A stretch of 64,000 nt of DNA from Rhynchopus sp. YZ270_cl-10 (GCA_964035575.1 OZ037894.1:682001-746000), one strand, 5' to 3'; positions 11,301-21,952 are shown, numbered from the stretch's first letter. Numbers and translations: made by a program. Notes: generated from the letters alone by a model not told the origin.

Positions 11301-12088
11301 GTACCTCTGCAAGCTCAGATCCGTTTGCGCAGTACAACAACCCGGTGATGTCGCCGCTGAGTGGTCTGCAAGAAGACGGTGCGTTCGGTGCGTGGCCCAG
11401 TATGGACAGCATCACGCCGGATGCAGAGGAGGAAGGGAAGGCGGGCGCGAAGGCGGGGGATGTGGAGGAGGCGGTGGCTGCAGCAGCAGCCGCAGCAGCG
11501 GCAGCAGCAGCGTCGACGGCGGTGCCCACAGCAGGGGGCAAGACGCAGGATGAGCGGGACCTCACGTCGTTGCTCGACTTCAACAAGATTGTGGATGAGT
11601 TGCTCGTTGCAGAGCTGCCACAGAACACACAAGGTGCACAACAGCCACAACCACCACAGACGCAACCGGCTCCTGCCAAGGAGGTATGGCTTTCCCCCCA
11701 AATAAATAAAAATTTCCCTCCCTTTTAAAGCGCAAGAGGGACACATCCATCTTAAGCTTTTATTTCTTCGCTCTCAACACCTTCCCATACAACACAGGTT
11801 AAGGGGGGAGGTGCAGAGCAGGCCGAGCTGTTGCGTCTCTTTGCAGAAGCACTCCCGAGCGGTGCCTTGAACCCTTCCCTCGAGATGCCTTCAGGTGGTG
11901 CCAAGAGTGCAAACGTCGACCTCGATGACCTGCTTCAGAGTCTGACAAAGACGTCACCCCTCATGACCCCAGGCAAGTCCTCCGGCAACACAACAACCAC
12001 TGCAGGCACCACCTCTGGCTTCGTTGCCACCAACCCTTCAGATGACATCGACCTAAACTTTGACTTTGCCTCAATGGGCTTAGACTAG
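8345..12088 (+). CDS. Large TPR and charged coiled-coil protein (2 exons)
   Basis: Exon 1 8345-11683 and exon 2 11798-12088 join in frame (1209 aa). Residues 1-240 are a helical region I do not recognise. Residues about 251-375 hold TPR-like helices (EMERKKGNAFVQKQHFPEAI...), the fold used by Hsp90/Hsp70 co-chaperones. A Gly/Lys linker follows, then a highly charged Glu/Arg/Lys coiled coil from about residue 475, Gln-rich and Lys/Pro-rich segments, a run of about nine His, a poly-Ala run and an acidic C-terminus (DDIDLNFDFASMGLD). Splicing removes a short in-frame read-through ending at 11728. Codon choice shifts sharply: 8760-9040 is AT-richer than its flanks. Likely a cytoplasmic scaffold or chaperone-linked protein; no orthologue named. 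Confidence 0.8.
11684..11797 (+). other. Intron of the TPR gene carrying a family A half-hairpin
   Basis: GTATGG donor, ACACAG acceptor, 114 nt. Positions 11730-11770 read GCGCAAGAGGGACAC, ATCCATCTTAAGC and TTTTATTTC, matching the loop, 3' arm and tail of family A (GCACGAGAGGCACATTCATC...). The 5' arm is lost. Confidence 0.6.
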
Positions 12089-14401
12089 AGAGGAAAAGGC
12101 TTGGGGGAAGGGTAGGATGGTGATAGGCGATGGTGGGCACATTTACCACTCCATCCTCCTGTTCAAGACTTGGAGCGGTTTTGGGGTTTTGGGGTTTTTG
12201 GGGGGGTGGAAAATAATATCGCTGCTATTGCGTTGGATTTAGAATTTTTTTTTTTTTTGGGGAAAATAGGGTTGGGGAATTGGGAGGGGGGTGGCTGTCA
12301 AAAAAGGGGGGCTAAAAAAACACACTGCAAGTTTTGGGGGGAAATGGGTCTCAAAAAAGTATTTTTTTGTTTTTTTTTGTTTTTTTGCCGACCCCGACGG
12401 ACTATGTCATGGGGGGACAATTAGTGGGAACTACTAAGTCGTAACAACTTGCTGTCGCTTAATGCTTAACTCTACTAATTATATCGCAAAACCAATCGTT
12501 TGGACTGCAGCTACTAGTGGTCCCATTGACTAACCTGTTCAGTCTCCCTTTTAGTCCCCCTAACTGACTAGCCCGCCGTGGAAGTGCAATACTCCAAAGG
12601 AGGTGCTCGTATAGCCCACACCCAGAGCGTCCCCAGAGGTGTTTGCACTGTCAAAAAAAAGTATTTTACCTTTTTTTTAAACAGGGTTGAGCTACGTGAG
12701 GCTAAGGCCTCATCTTAGCTCAACTTTTCTCTTTTTCAAAAAAAAAGATGTTGTGTGCACTGTGACATGCATCTCTTGTTTTCTATTTTTATTTTTTTTT
12801 CTCGTAGGTACACTGTCACGAGAGAGGCTTTGTACTTGAAGCCACCTTTTTTATTTCCCATCGCACCACAAGGGGAAAGGGAGGGTTATTTGCTTTCCTT
12901 CCCAAGGCTACCCACTTCCTTTGGTCGGCTTTTGTATTTTTCTCAATACATAAAACGTGGTCGGGGAGAGTGGTGGATAGAAAAGACAACCGTATGTTGG
13001 TGAACACTGTCCAAATGCAAATGGCAGTGGCTACTTCTTAAACCACATACACCAAAGAGAGAAAAGAAAAGTGGGAGGAATATTCCCGAGGCAAGATATA
13101 GCCCAACTTTACCCATGATGGATTGTGATCATGTGCACACTTGTCGTTTTTTGCTCAACCCGCCTGGACCCTGACAACCGTGTATCTGGGGATAATATAT
13201 CCATGAAAAACCACACGTAAGTAATACCTCGAAAAAGAGCACCTCTGCACCAGGCGGCTGTCAAAATAGTGGCGTATGTATTGAGTACCTTTTGGTGGCT
13301 TGTGTTATCGACGCAAAACAAGGTGTTGTCTTGGCCAAAGGTATTTCATGGATTAGCCAATTCTGTGTGCTTTTTTTTGTTGTTGTGTGTTAGGGAGTGT
13401 TCCACATTAAATTTTCTTCGAGCTTGTTAGAGTGTTTTTTGATTTAGTTCGGTTATTGCGTCCACCGATTGTATGGTGAGACATTTTGCACTTTCAACTT
13501 CACTTTTTTTACGCACGCTACTTTGTGAGCGGAAAGTGTCACGTCGTTCACTCACCCAACCGTGCTCCGCAACACCACCACCCAACAGGTGATTTTTAGT
13601 GTATGCGTCAACGCATCAAACAACTACAAGAAGGGGGGTGAGGGAACGACAAGTGACACTTTTTTTTAGTAAAACAACAAGAAATACAACGCCCCCAGAA
13701 AAATATCTCTCTCTCTCTCTCTCTCCATTTTATTAGACAGACTTTCCTTATAATTTTTATCATTTGAAAGTTTATTTTTGTTTTTTTTTTTAAATTTCCC
13801 CACTATCGCCGTTGCCCCCCCTTTGGAATGGATGGTAAATTTTTATGGATCAGAAAAAAAAGCTCAGCCCCCTTCCCAGCCTCACCCCCAACAAAAAGCA
13901 TAAGTAAAAATGGGAGGGGGAAAAAAGAACTTGCAAAGCAAAAAACGTCTTTTTTTTTTGAAAAAAAAAACTAAAAGTGGATAAGAAAAAAAGTATAAGA
14001 AAAAAAAATGGCAAGAAAACCTGGCTGAACGAAAACAACAGGATCCACTTTCTCCCCCATCTTTTTTATTGCGTACCCGCGCTACGCCATGCACTCGAAC
14101 ACTACTCCATCATACGTGCCAAAATTACCGGCTCCCTTTTTTAAAAAATTCCACTTTTACCCAACACCCCACCCCCCTTCCCCCTCCCCACTACACACCC
14201 CTCAGAATCGGCGGAAAGGGGGTGCACTCTTTTTTCCCTTCTCCACAAATCTCATACACACGGGAGAAGGGGTTTTTTTTCACCTTTGACATTCGTTTTT
14301 TTTTTTTTTGAATTTTCTTCTCTCATTCGCCCTATCCCCCCCGGTGTGTCTAGCCGTACGGTTTTGCCACATAAACCTACCCCCTCCCCTTCCCCATTGC
14401 A
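12089..14401. other. Intergenic before the LMBRD2-like gene
   Basis: No gene seen. It contains T- and G-rich low complexity (12170-12400), a balanced-composition patch at 12375-12625 with partly inverted pieces (GTGGGAACTAC and GTGGTCCCA), a partial family B copy (12626-12655), a family A-like hairpin (12687-12735, arms GAGCTACGTGAGGC and GCCTCATCTTAGCTC), a family D copy (12806), a CT repeat near 13711 and a C-rich pyrimidine stretch before the next start. Confidence 0.6.
12806..12855 (+). repeat. Dispersed element family D, copy 1
   Basis: AGGTACACTGTCACGAGAG, AGGCTTTGTACTTGAAGC, then CACC and a T run. It shares the CACGAGAG loop with family A, but the arms are TACA and TGTA. Copies also occur at 17000, 29324, 33529 and 36948. 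Confidence 0.65.
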
Positions 14402-16171
14402 ATGAGCTTTTTGGTAATTGAAGCTGCTGTGCTCGGAACGCTATCTGTTATCGCCTCTGGTGGGTTGCTGCATTTTTTCACAAAAAGCAATTTCAGGCAG
14501 ATCAAACCGGCCGGCGCGTTGTTGGTTATATTTGTTGCCTTTGTTGTGACGATCACACCGATTTGCTTGTTGGTTGTGGATATATCTTATGGGACTGGTG
14601 AAGTGGAGGCATCCCCGGTGTTAACACGAACCTGGCAGGTGTTATGGTGGGCGACTCAACTGCTATCATGGGTGGTTCTCCCGCTTCTTCAGGATTACTG
14701 CGATTCTGGTCATTTTACGTTTAAAGGGAGACTGTGGTACTCCTTTAAGCAGAATATCAAGCTTTATCTCATCTTAGGTGTGATACTGGGCGCGCTTCTC
14801 ATATATGTCGTGGTCGTCTCCAAGCTGAGTGTCAATGCCACGAATTGTATTGCCGTGGCTACCGCATCATCGAACGCCTTTGGACTACTCCTGATCTGTC
14901 TTTTCTTAGGATATGGTTTGGTTCAGGTGCCCCGTTGGTTTTATTTTCATTCAACCAGAATGAATACGATTCGCTTGAATAGATGGAGAGCAGTGGATTT
15001 ATTTGAGAAGCTTGAAACGAAGCGATTGGAGTGGAGTGAACTCAAGGCTTTTGTCGAACAAAACGTCCAAAAGGTACAACACACGGCAAATGAGGAGCTC
15101 ATCAACGCCATGCAGGAATGCCTGCAGCTCATCACATCGATGCAAATGCAGGAAACCCACCGCTATTCAGGAGGCCTCGAGACCGATGGAATCGGAGACA
15201 TCGATGTGACCACAATAACAGGATTGGTAAAACTGCATCACAAATGCATCAAAACGAAGCGGTCTCTTGAGGCCACCTCCTTCCAATGGTGTTCCCTTGT
15301 CAGAGAGACGTCTGAATTAGAGCAATTTGAGAAAATATGCGAAACCGAAGAAGTAACCCAATCCGCGACCTCACCCCTCGCTCGGCACAACATTGTGACC
15401 ATCAAGTACAATGTGTACTTTAAGAAAGCGCTGCTTCGAACGGCCTCTGCGTTGTCTCTGATCATCTCGCTGGCACTGCTCTTTTCTTATGGCATTGCGG
15501 TGCCATTTAAGGCAAATCTCTCCTTAGTACGATTTTTGGTTCTTTCAACCCCTTCCGCGGTGCAGCATATAAGCGTTCTGGTGTTAATGCCGTATGCAGC
15601 GGGGTGCTGTTATTGGGCGTTGTTCAGGATTAAACTTTTTGATTTCGATTTATTAATTCCAAAATATTCGAATCCGGTGAACCTCTGCTTCACTGCAACG
15701 TTTTTATGCCGTCTTATCATTCCGCTTTGTTACTGCTTTTTGAATATCTGCGATTTAGTTGATAGCAAAAGCAATATCGCGTACACCCACGCTGTAGTTC
15801 GCAACATGAATGTAGTAAATCTGTTGGGGGAGAAATTCAATCAATACATGCCCTGTCTGTTACTGCTCGTTGCGGTTGGTACAGCAACGGATTTGATGCC
15901 AAAGGCGTTAAACTCATGTGGCATGAGCGTCTTCCGCTTTGGTGCGTCTGAAGGAGGAAATGACAGTGATCGCATCAATGAAGGGCAGGATCTTCTCCGC
16001 AGAGAGTCTGGGGCCGTGCTTGACTCAGGGAGGGGAGGAGGAGGGGGAGGAGGAGGAGGCGACGACGTGGAATCCGCAGCCTCCAGCACGGCACGCCCAT
16101 CCCGCAACCCACTCCGTTTTGCGAGGATCGGACGGAGTGTGAATGATGACGATCTCCCTGATGAAGGATAA
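14402..16171 (+). CDS. LMBR1-domain membrane protein, LMBRD2-like
   Basis: Single exon, 589 aa, start in CAATGAG after a C/T-rich leader. About nine membrane segments are readable: residues 4-26, 38-60, 78-98, 119-142, 152-175, then a large soluble loop (about 180-340, partly helical), then 343-366, 376-406, 424-450 and 480-497. The segment WQVLWWATQLLSWVVLPLLQ followed by DYCDSGHFTFKGRLWYSF fits the LMBRD2 signature (W..W..F.LTW..LP..Q.Y...G.F). Length and topology fit that family of polytopic endomembrane or plasma-membrane proteins. The C-terminal tail is Gly- and Asp-rich and probably cytoplasmic. No introns or breaks seen. Confidence 0.8.
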   Translation: MSFLVIEAAVLGTLSVIASGGLLHFFTKSNFRQIKPAGALLVIFVAFVVTITPICLLVVDISYGTGEVEASPVLTRTWQVLWWATQLLSWVVLPLLQDYCDSGHFTFKGRLWYSFKQNIKLYLILGVILGALLIYVVVVSKLSVNATNCIAVATASSNAFGLLLICLFLGYGLVQVPRWFYFHSTRMNTIRLNRWRAVDLFEKLETKRLEWSELKAFVEQNVQKVQHTANEELINAMQECLQLITSMQMQETHRYSGGLETDGIGDIDVTTITGLVKLHHKCIKTKRSLEATSFQWCSLVRETSELEQFEKICETEEVTQSATSPLARHNIVTIKYNVYFKKALLRTASALSLIISLALLFSYGIAVPFKANLSLVRFLVLSTPSAVQHISVLVLMPYAAGCCYWALFRIKLFDFDLLIPKYSNPVNLCFTATFLCRLIIPLCYCFLNICDLVDSKSNIAYTHAVVRNMNVVNLLGEKFNQYMPCLLLLVAVGTATDLMPKALNSCGMSVFRFGASEGGNDSDRINEGQDLLRRESGAVLDSGRGGGGGGGGGDDVESAASSTARPSRNPLRFARIGRSVNDDDLPDEG

Positions 16172-16515
16172 AAAAAGGAGAAAAAAGGAAGATGGTTCCA
16201 GAGAGAGATTTTTTTCACTCTTCTTTTTTTTGCCAAAAGTTGGTTGAGTTTTGAGAAATGATAGGATTCTTTGACAGGAATAATCCCGAGGGTATCTTTT
16301 TTGGTGTAGACGCTTCAAATGCAACAAACGAACAACAACAGGAAAGATACAACTTTTGAACGGCATTTCAATTTTTTTTGGTTTCGAGTGTTTTATTTCA
16401 AGGTGACTCAACAACGAGAAAGCTCAGGATCATCTTTTCTTTTCGATGTACACTGCCACTGAGAGACTTTGCATTAGGCTTTGCATTTTAAGTCAACCTC
16501 TTCTTCTTTTCTTCT

Positions 16516-16606
16516 TAAGGTGACTAAGCACTGATGAATAAACCAAAGAATAATCTAATCAGACTAAGCACGAGAGGCTTAGGGTCATCTTATAAACTTT
16601 TCTCTT
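16516..16606 (+). repeat. Extended family A copy: empty site of the TA MITE
   Basis: GGTGACTAAGCACTGATGAA leads through AATAATCTAATCAGAC to a full hairpin (CTAAGC, ACGAGAG, GCTTAG) and TTATAAACTTTTC. The homologous copy at 31440-31634 is interrupted exactly at the TA of AATAATCTAATCAG by a 99-bp element, so this copy shows the target before insertion. Confidence 0.8.
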
Positions 16607-16851
16607 CTTCTTTTCCCCACAAAACGTACGGTTTCCCCTACTAAACCTCTCTCCATGGTGGGGCACGCCGTTTAGTTGTGTGCGTTTGTTCGTTTTTTTT
16701 CTTTTTTTTCTTTTCTTTTTTGGGTTCGGGTTGGGGTGAGGGAAAGGGAAGGGAAGGGGGGGCGATTTGTTCATAAAGTGATATGTGATACCTATGCATA
16801 TCCTATTTCTGCTGGGTTTGGATATTTTTTTTTCCACTGTAAAATATAGTA

Positions 16852-16879
16852 GTGTAGCTCATCCTCAGGGTTTCTACAC
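16852..16879. repeat. Micro-hairpin GTGTAG...CTACAC, TA-flanked
   Basis: 28 bp between TA dinucleotides. GTGTAG and CTACAC are perfect inverse complements. The loop CTCATCCTCAGGGTTT resembles the inverse complement of the 27129 copy. The 3' side continues TAATACAAAAACCAATTTTT, similar to the tail of the intron-type element. Confidence 0.65.
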
Positions 16880-16999
16880 TAATACAAAAACCAATTTTTT
16901 TTTTTTTTTTTTTTTTTTTTCACTGTAACCTACCATGGTAGGCGTGACGCTGACTACACGGTAGTTATTGGTAGCCGCAAAAAAAGCAAAAAGAAAAGA

Positions 17000-17052
17000 G
17001 GTACACGGTTACGAGAGGAGGGGCTTTGTATTTCAAGGCAACCTTTTTTTTG
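17000..17052 (+). repeat. Dispersed element family D, copy 2
   Basis: AGGTACACGGTTACGAGAGG, then GGGGCTTTGTATTTCAAGGC and AACC with a T run; near-identical tail to the copy at 36948. Confidence 0.7.
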
Positions 17053-17538
17053 TCTCGAAAGGACGAATCCTGGTTTTTCTATTCTACCATTTTTTCTTAC
17101 TCATTTTTAGTTCTTTTTTTTTTGTGCAAAAAGAGGAGGGGGGGATATGAGGGGGGGGAGGGGCTCAAAAAAAAAAAGCCCAAGGGGAGCTAGGTCTGTA
17201 CGAATTCATCTCTTCTTTGACTGTTCTGTGAGCAAATCAAAGAAATATATTGCTGGTATACCTATCTGAGAGGGGGCACTGCATGGTGTGTTTTTGCCAT
17301 TGCCAGTAGTGTCCATCGTGTCCAAAACCTGGGCAGTCACAATGACCGTACACACAAATATAGCTCTGTTGGGGGCTTCGATAAAACCTAGCGGAAAACC
17401 TAATGCCGTCCAGCGAACTGGTGGAGGCAAGAAATGCAAAAAAAAAAAGTAAAAATAGTTTTCATTACCCCTCAACCATGTGCTGTCTTAAAAGCAATTT
17501 CATACAGGACTATAAATACACAAACGAAAACAAAAACA

Positions 17539-18168
17539 ATGTCTGCGACCCAAGAAGTGACCCCACAGGCCGGCGTTGTGGATATGTACAACGGCATGGC
17601 AGACACGTACGAGGAGATGGTTGTGGATGAGATGTCGAAGTACGACTACAAGGAGAGGCTGCAATGGCTGTCCGATGCCGCGAAGGGCGGGCTGGTGCTG
17701 GATGTCGGGTGTGGTACTGGGGAGGCGCTGAAGTTTCTGCAGACGAACTGTGGGGTTGCGGGGACGTCGTTGAGGGGTGTGGACCCGACGCCGGCATTTG
17801 TCAAAAAATGTGAGAACAGGAATCCCGAAGCGACCATCTCGTTGGGCGACGCGTCGAAACTACCCTTCGACGCATCGGCGGTGAGCGGGATGCTCTGCCT
17901 CTGTGTGCTGCAGCACGTCTCCCGCGACGGCGTCGACGACGTCTTGAAGGAGTGGCGCCGCGTTCTCTCCCCCGCATCCCCCCTGCTGTTGTGCGTCTGG
18001 GCCGGAAAAGACACAACAGACTGGGGCCCGACTGTCGTTGGGAACCAGTACGAAGAAGAGGAGATGAAAGGGAAGCTGGAGGGAGCTGGCTTCAAGGTCG
18101 ACCGTACGGACGTCATCCCGACGGAGTACGAGATGAGCCTCTTGTTCCTCCATGCAGTTGCTGTGTGA
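17539..18168 (+). CDS. Class I SAM-dependent methyltransferase (Methyltransf_11-like)
   Basis: 209 aa, single exon. The start is the ATG in AACAATGTCTGCG, close to the start of the conserved fold; an upstream in-frame ATG at 17434 would add a Lys/Thr-rich leader. Motif I is LVLDVGCGTGEAL (residues 52-64), which binds S-adenosylmethionine; the acidic residue after strand 2 is in RGVDPTPA; LGDASKLPFDA and the LCVLQHVSRDG region are motifs II-III; WRRVLSPASPLLLCVW is the post-motif strand. The protein is compact with no extra domain, so the substrate (small molecule, lipid, tRNA or protein) cannot be inferred. The N-terminal MYNGMADTYEEM is typical of this family's entry helix. GC-rich codons suggest moderate expression. 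Confidence 0.85.
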   Translation: MSATQEVTPQAGVVDMYNGMADTYEEMVVDEMSKYDYKERLQWLSDAAKGGLVLDVGCGTGEALKFLQTNCGVAGTSLRGVDPTPAFVKKCENRNPEATISLGDASKLPFDASAVSGMLCLCVLQHVSRDGVDDVLKEWRRVLSPASPLLLCVWAGKDTTDWGPTVVGNQYEEEEMKGKLEGAGFKVDRTDVIPTEYEMSLLFLHAVAV

Positions 18169-19408
18169 GGTGTGAGACACCTGATTCTCATCCCTCATCA
18201 CTCATCCCTCATCCATCCCTTTACACCATGTTTCAAGGTCCACTTTCGCTGAGTCGACCTGAACCATGAGCCGCCAGGCTCCCTTGCTTCCCTCTATCCT
18301 ACTTAAAAACACAAACGAGAAAATGCCATTGCAAACAAAGCATAGTGTGTGCCGATCTGTGGTGCGTTGTGTGCAACAGATATGGCCAAACTTTTATTTT
18401 TACCGCGATTTTTTCATCTTATTTGACCCCCCTTTGTGTGCGTTTTTGCAGTCGCTGCCCACTCACTTCACGATTGGGCCACTTCGAAAAAGTGGCGACG
18501 TAAAACGATTTCACATTTCGCCTGATATCGCCAGGTGAACCACTCTTTTCTTTTACCTTGGACAAGCTCCATCTTGTAGCAAAAATATTTTCTTATGATT
18601 TTCCCGCATCCCTTCGGGTTTGTGGCGATTTTTTTTCCCCCGGTACTTTGTTACTTTATTGTTGTTATTGTTGTTATGTGAAAACGAAGCGGACCATTGC
18701 TGTCCGCAACGCTATGATGTGGCTATGGAAAAGTCTTGACCCATTTTGTGCAGTCCAACCGAAGAGAAGATCCGGACGAGGAAAGAGAAATCATACGATT
18801 CCCTTGTCTTCTTCGGGAAAAGTGGCCCACATCTGAGTCCAGAGAAGAATGTGAGGGTTAGTGGGAGAGTGTGCATTTTGTTTTTATCTTCAACACACTC
18901 TAAATATTTTTTTTTTCTCTCCTGAAGGTGTCTGATCCCGTTGCGGCTCAGTGCATCCTTTGTATCTCACTTTTCTTTCTTTGTCTTCCAGTTCGCGCTG
19001 CAACGATTTTTTCCTGTCAATGTGTTATTTGTGTAGGGGGATAACACAGGGGGGGAAAGCTCGACAAAAAAGAGGTGCTTTTCTCTTCGATTCTATGCTA
19101 CCATCATAGCAAAAAAAGTTACAAAAAAAGAAGAAAAAAAATGAACTAAAATTGTACCGTATTTTACCCCCCTCCCAAACACAACCGCGCACACTTACAC
19201 TGCACCACACCGCACATTACACACACCCCAACCCAGGACCTAACAACCCTCCCCTCCTTCTTTTTGCAAATGCCGTGACCTTTCTTCCCTCTTTCATTTA
19301 CACTGTTCCATTTTTGTTTTTCTTTGAAGTTCTCTGAATTGTTGGGGTGTGAGGTTTTGCTTGGTGTTGCTTGGTTGCCCCATCTGGGGGGGAAAAAACA
19401 AAAATTAT
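18169..19408. other. Intergenic
   Basis: No gene seen. The first 60 bp contain a short CATCCCTCATC repeat. 18290-18840 has several open but motif-free frames. A long C/T-rich and CACA-rich stretch (19150-19330) precedes the next gene and could serve as a pyrimidine tract. Confidence 0.5.
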
Positions 19409-20818
19409 ATGATGTACTCCGCCACCACCCCTCCCGAGGCCTTCATTGAAGTTGCAGCGAACGTTGCGTTGCATGTCCCACGCCCTCCAGCTTGGTCCTC
19501 TGGGACGACTGTAAAGCAAAGAAGACTTGCAGGGGGGGTGAAAAGTGTGCTGCAGGTGGCAGATGTAGAAGTGGTTTTGCGGAGTGAAGTAGTAGGTGAA
19601 GAGGCATCAGGGCGGCTAACATTGGAAAGGATTTCATCGGAAGAAACCGCTTTTCTTCTTGCCATCGCTATCATTTCTGCGAGAGAAAAGTTAGGAAGAG
19701 CGGACATAATAGAAGAAGAATGTCATTTCCAGACCCATCTCGATGATTACTTCCTTCGCAAAGCACCTCTACCACCTTCACACCACGCTCGAACAGTGCT
19801 TTTACGCAAGGAAATTTCGAGGAGAACTCAACAAGAAAATCATCTAATTGCCTTATCTCTCAAGACAGCCCTCCAACCACGTTGCACTGCATTAGAAGAA
19901 ACGTTTTTAACAGAACGGAACCAAATAATGTGTGCGGCAGAATTCCTCTTTGAAGTCACACTCCCATACGCGATGCAGTACTCAGAGGTGATAATAAAGG
20001 AGGTGTCAGCGAGGCCTATGATTTTAGAGGCAAAATTGGAGGACGCAAAGAGGCTTCTCTCTGAAGCATCGTCGCGAAAAAGGGTAGAAATTCGAGAAAT
20101 TTCCATTCGAGAAGCAATTGAAGCAAAAGAATCCATTTCCCTCGCATTATTAACAACCGAACTGATCGGCATTCTTGGGGTAGAAGCAATCTTAGAGCAC
20201 GAAATTCATTTGTTTTCATCGCTTCTTTTGCAACATCGATGCGCAGTGTGGCGCGATTCTCGCAAAAAATTTTCCTCTAATCTTAGAACCCAACACGAAT
20301 CCTTCAAATCCGAAATCCGCGAACACTGCTCCACCCTTTTAATCACACTTCGAGACAAAGAACACACTACACGAGATACGATTTATAAAGAAGAGGGAAT
20401 TGACAGAGCAGGACTCTTTCAGAAGGGGTCTGCATCGTTTTGTATTGCACAAAGAAAATCGTTGCGGCTGGTGAGGAAGGTCGAGAACTTGCAAAGACAA
20501 GGCGTACGGCTGTTAGAACAACATGATGCAAGCAGGGACGGGCTCGTGGAGGAGGAGGAGGTACGGAGACAGCAGCTGCACAGCGCGCACCTCCGCAACA
20601 GCAGCTTCATTGTCTTCGATGTGCAGAACAAACGCCGTATCGAGGCAGCAGACGCCCTCCTCAGCAACCACGAAGCCTCCTCCACCCACACCCTCACCAT
20701 CATCGAGGCTACCCTCCGAGGGCAGATATCTCGAGAGGAAGGCGTACACATGCGAGAAACTGTACGTCTCTGCAAACGCCAATCACTTCGTCTTCGTGAA
20801 AGTGAGGTCTACAGATGA
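19409..20818 (+). CDS. Hypothetical helix-rich protein
   Basis: 469 aa from the ATG pair in TATATGATGTACTCC; the upstream in-frame ATG at 19349 lies in T/G-rich leader sequence and is less likely. The body is almost wholly predicted helix and rich in Glu, Arg, Leu and Ile, with repeating REISIREAIEAKESISLALL-like stretches suggesting long amphipathic or coiled-coil helices. There is no signal peptide or membrane segment, and Cys is sparse. I recognise no domain. The first two thirds use AT-ending codons while the last 250 bp switch to GC-ending ones, a change also seen in other genes here. It may be a structural or cytoskeletal coiled-coil protein, but that is a guess from composition. Confidence 0.65.
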   Translation: MMYSATTPPEAFIEVAANVALHVPRPPAWSSGTTVKQRRLAGGVKSVLQVADVEVVLRSEVVGEEASGRLTLERISSEETAFLLAIAIISAREKLGRADIIEEECHFQTHLDDYFLRKAPLPPSHHARTVLLRKEISRRTQQENHLIALSLKTALQPRCTALEETFLTERNQIMCAAEFLFEVTLPYAMQYSEVIIKEVSARPMILEAKLEDAKRLLSEASSRKRVEIREISIREAIEAKESISLALLTTELIGILGVEAILEHEIHLFSSLLLQHRCAVWRDSRKKFSSNLRTQHESFKSEIREHCSTLLITLRDKEHTTRDTIYKEEGIDRAGLFQKGSASFCIAQRKSLRLVRKVENLQRQGVRLLEQHDASRDGLVEEEEVRRQQLHSAHLRNSSFIVFDVQNKRRIEAADALLSNHEASSTHTLTIIEATLRGQISREEGVHMRETVRLCKRQSLRLRESEVYR

Positions 20819-21122
20819 AGAAAAATAGGTGATATTCAAAGTGAGGGAAGAGGTGGTGTGGGAATGCTTGAGTGGAGTTGAGCGTTTCAAGGATGGGGGG
20901 GATTCAGGGAGGCGTGTGCTTTCAAATGAGTTCTTAGTCATTTTTTACAGATGATTTCAAGAATTTTTCAAAATTGTTTGTTTTGACCAGCTTTATTTAT
21001 AACTAGTTTAGAGGGAAAAGAGGATTTTTATGAACCGCATTTTTTTTTTTTTTGTACAAAAACCATCACCAAAAAGGTCTCAAAGGGGTTTTGCAAAACA
21101 AAAAAAGGGGAAATCAGCAACA
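20819..21122. other. Short intergenic
   Basis: Nothing recognisable beyond a poly-T run at 21040 and an A/G-rich leader before the next start. Confidence 0.5.
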
Positions 21123-21715
21123 ATGGAGGTCGCCGAAGGAAGAGCGGGGATGTTCAACTGCTGTGGACCATGCGAACGTAAGGTATGTGCTTCGCTTCAC
21201 AACACACCCCTGTCCACACACTCCTTCCACTACAGCGCCTGGTTGCAGCAGAATTCTCAGCGAATATGGTGCAGATGTGGCAGAAGGATTCCAACGCGAA
21301 GATCACCTGCAAGAAATGCACCATCGAACAGCAGGAACGTGCCGCTGCCACCACGAACGAAGGGGCTGCGAAGAAGATGCAGGAGCGCGGCGTTCCTGCC
21401 GAGATCAAATGCGGTATTTGCGCGACGACGAAGCCTGCTGCATCCTTCTCGAACAACAACCTGAAGACCGGGCTCATTGCCTCCGGCAAATCTAAATGCA
21501 AGCAATGTGTTCTCGACGCAGAAAAAAACGAGCGCGATTCATCTTCTGCAAAAAAGCAGGCCCAACTCGAAGAGCTCAGAGAGAAGGCCCGCATTGCAGA
21601 AGCCTCCGGTGATAAGATAGCAGCACTCAAAGCTCTTTCCGAGGCAGCAGCGTTCGAAGCCTCCATCTCAACAGGGGTAAAAGTGAGAAAGCCACCACCA
21701 AAGAGGAGAAGGTAA
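21123..21715 (+). CDS. Small Cys-pair (zinc-binding, Stc1-like) protein (2 exons)
   Basis: Exon 1 21123-21182 (20 codons, starting in AACAATGGAG), intron 21183-21235 (GTATGT...CTACAG, 53 nt), exon 2 21236-21715; 179 aa. Cys pairs occur as NCCGPC, ITCKKC, IKCGIC and SKCKQC. The block IKCGICATTKPAASFS...KSKCKQC has the spacing of a treble-clef zinc finger and resembles the Stc1 type (CxxC...K..FS.....CxxC). Stc1 proteins bridge RNAi and chromatin factors in fungi, but the match here is to the zinc fold only. The C-terminal third is a helical Glu/Ala-rich segment ending in a basic KPPPKRRR tail, possibly a nuclear signal. Without splicing the first Cys pair would be lost. Confidence 0.7.
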
Positions 21716-21791
21716 AAGATATTTATTTTGAGGGAAGGAAAGGGGTGGTGATCTTCCCGCCCTCTCCTTTTTTCTTTTTCTAACCTTTTTT

Positions 21792-21830
21792 GGGTGACGA
21801 GAGGCTCAGGGTCATCTTGTCATTTTTTCA
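21792..21830 (+). repeat. Hairpin family A, truncated copy
   Basis: GGGTGACGAGAGGCTCAGG then GTCATCTTGTCATTTTTTC; the upper 5' arm is missing, but loop, 3' arm and tail are kept. Confidence 0.55.
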
Positions 21831-21952
21831 AAAAAAAAAAAATATGTCGCAACTCTTAGTGCGTATCTCATAATGGGAGTTTGTTCCCTATACCTTCCTC
21901 CCCTTTTTTATATTACTTTGCACATCATTTATGGGTTTTCCTCCCTCCCGCT

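Larger units (their letters stand above)
16172..17538. other. Intergenic between LMBRD2-like and methyltransferase genes
   Basis: Holds family A pieces at 16397-16440 and 16516-16606, family D-like copies at 16445 and 17000, a micro-hairpin at 16852 and a poly-T run of about 26. A minus-strand open stretch at 17206-17475 encodes no motif I recognise. Confidence 0.6.

Noticed and set aside
11269-11746. Minus-strand frames opposite the 3' part of the TPR gene
   Set aside because: Shadow of poly-Ala, poly-His and Gln/Pro-rich coding sequence; the plus frame continues across a good intron.
17206-17475. Minus-strand 89-aa frame with mixed composition
   Set aside because: No recognisable motif, no start context, overlaps T-rich low complexity; kept only as unassigned sequence.
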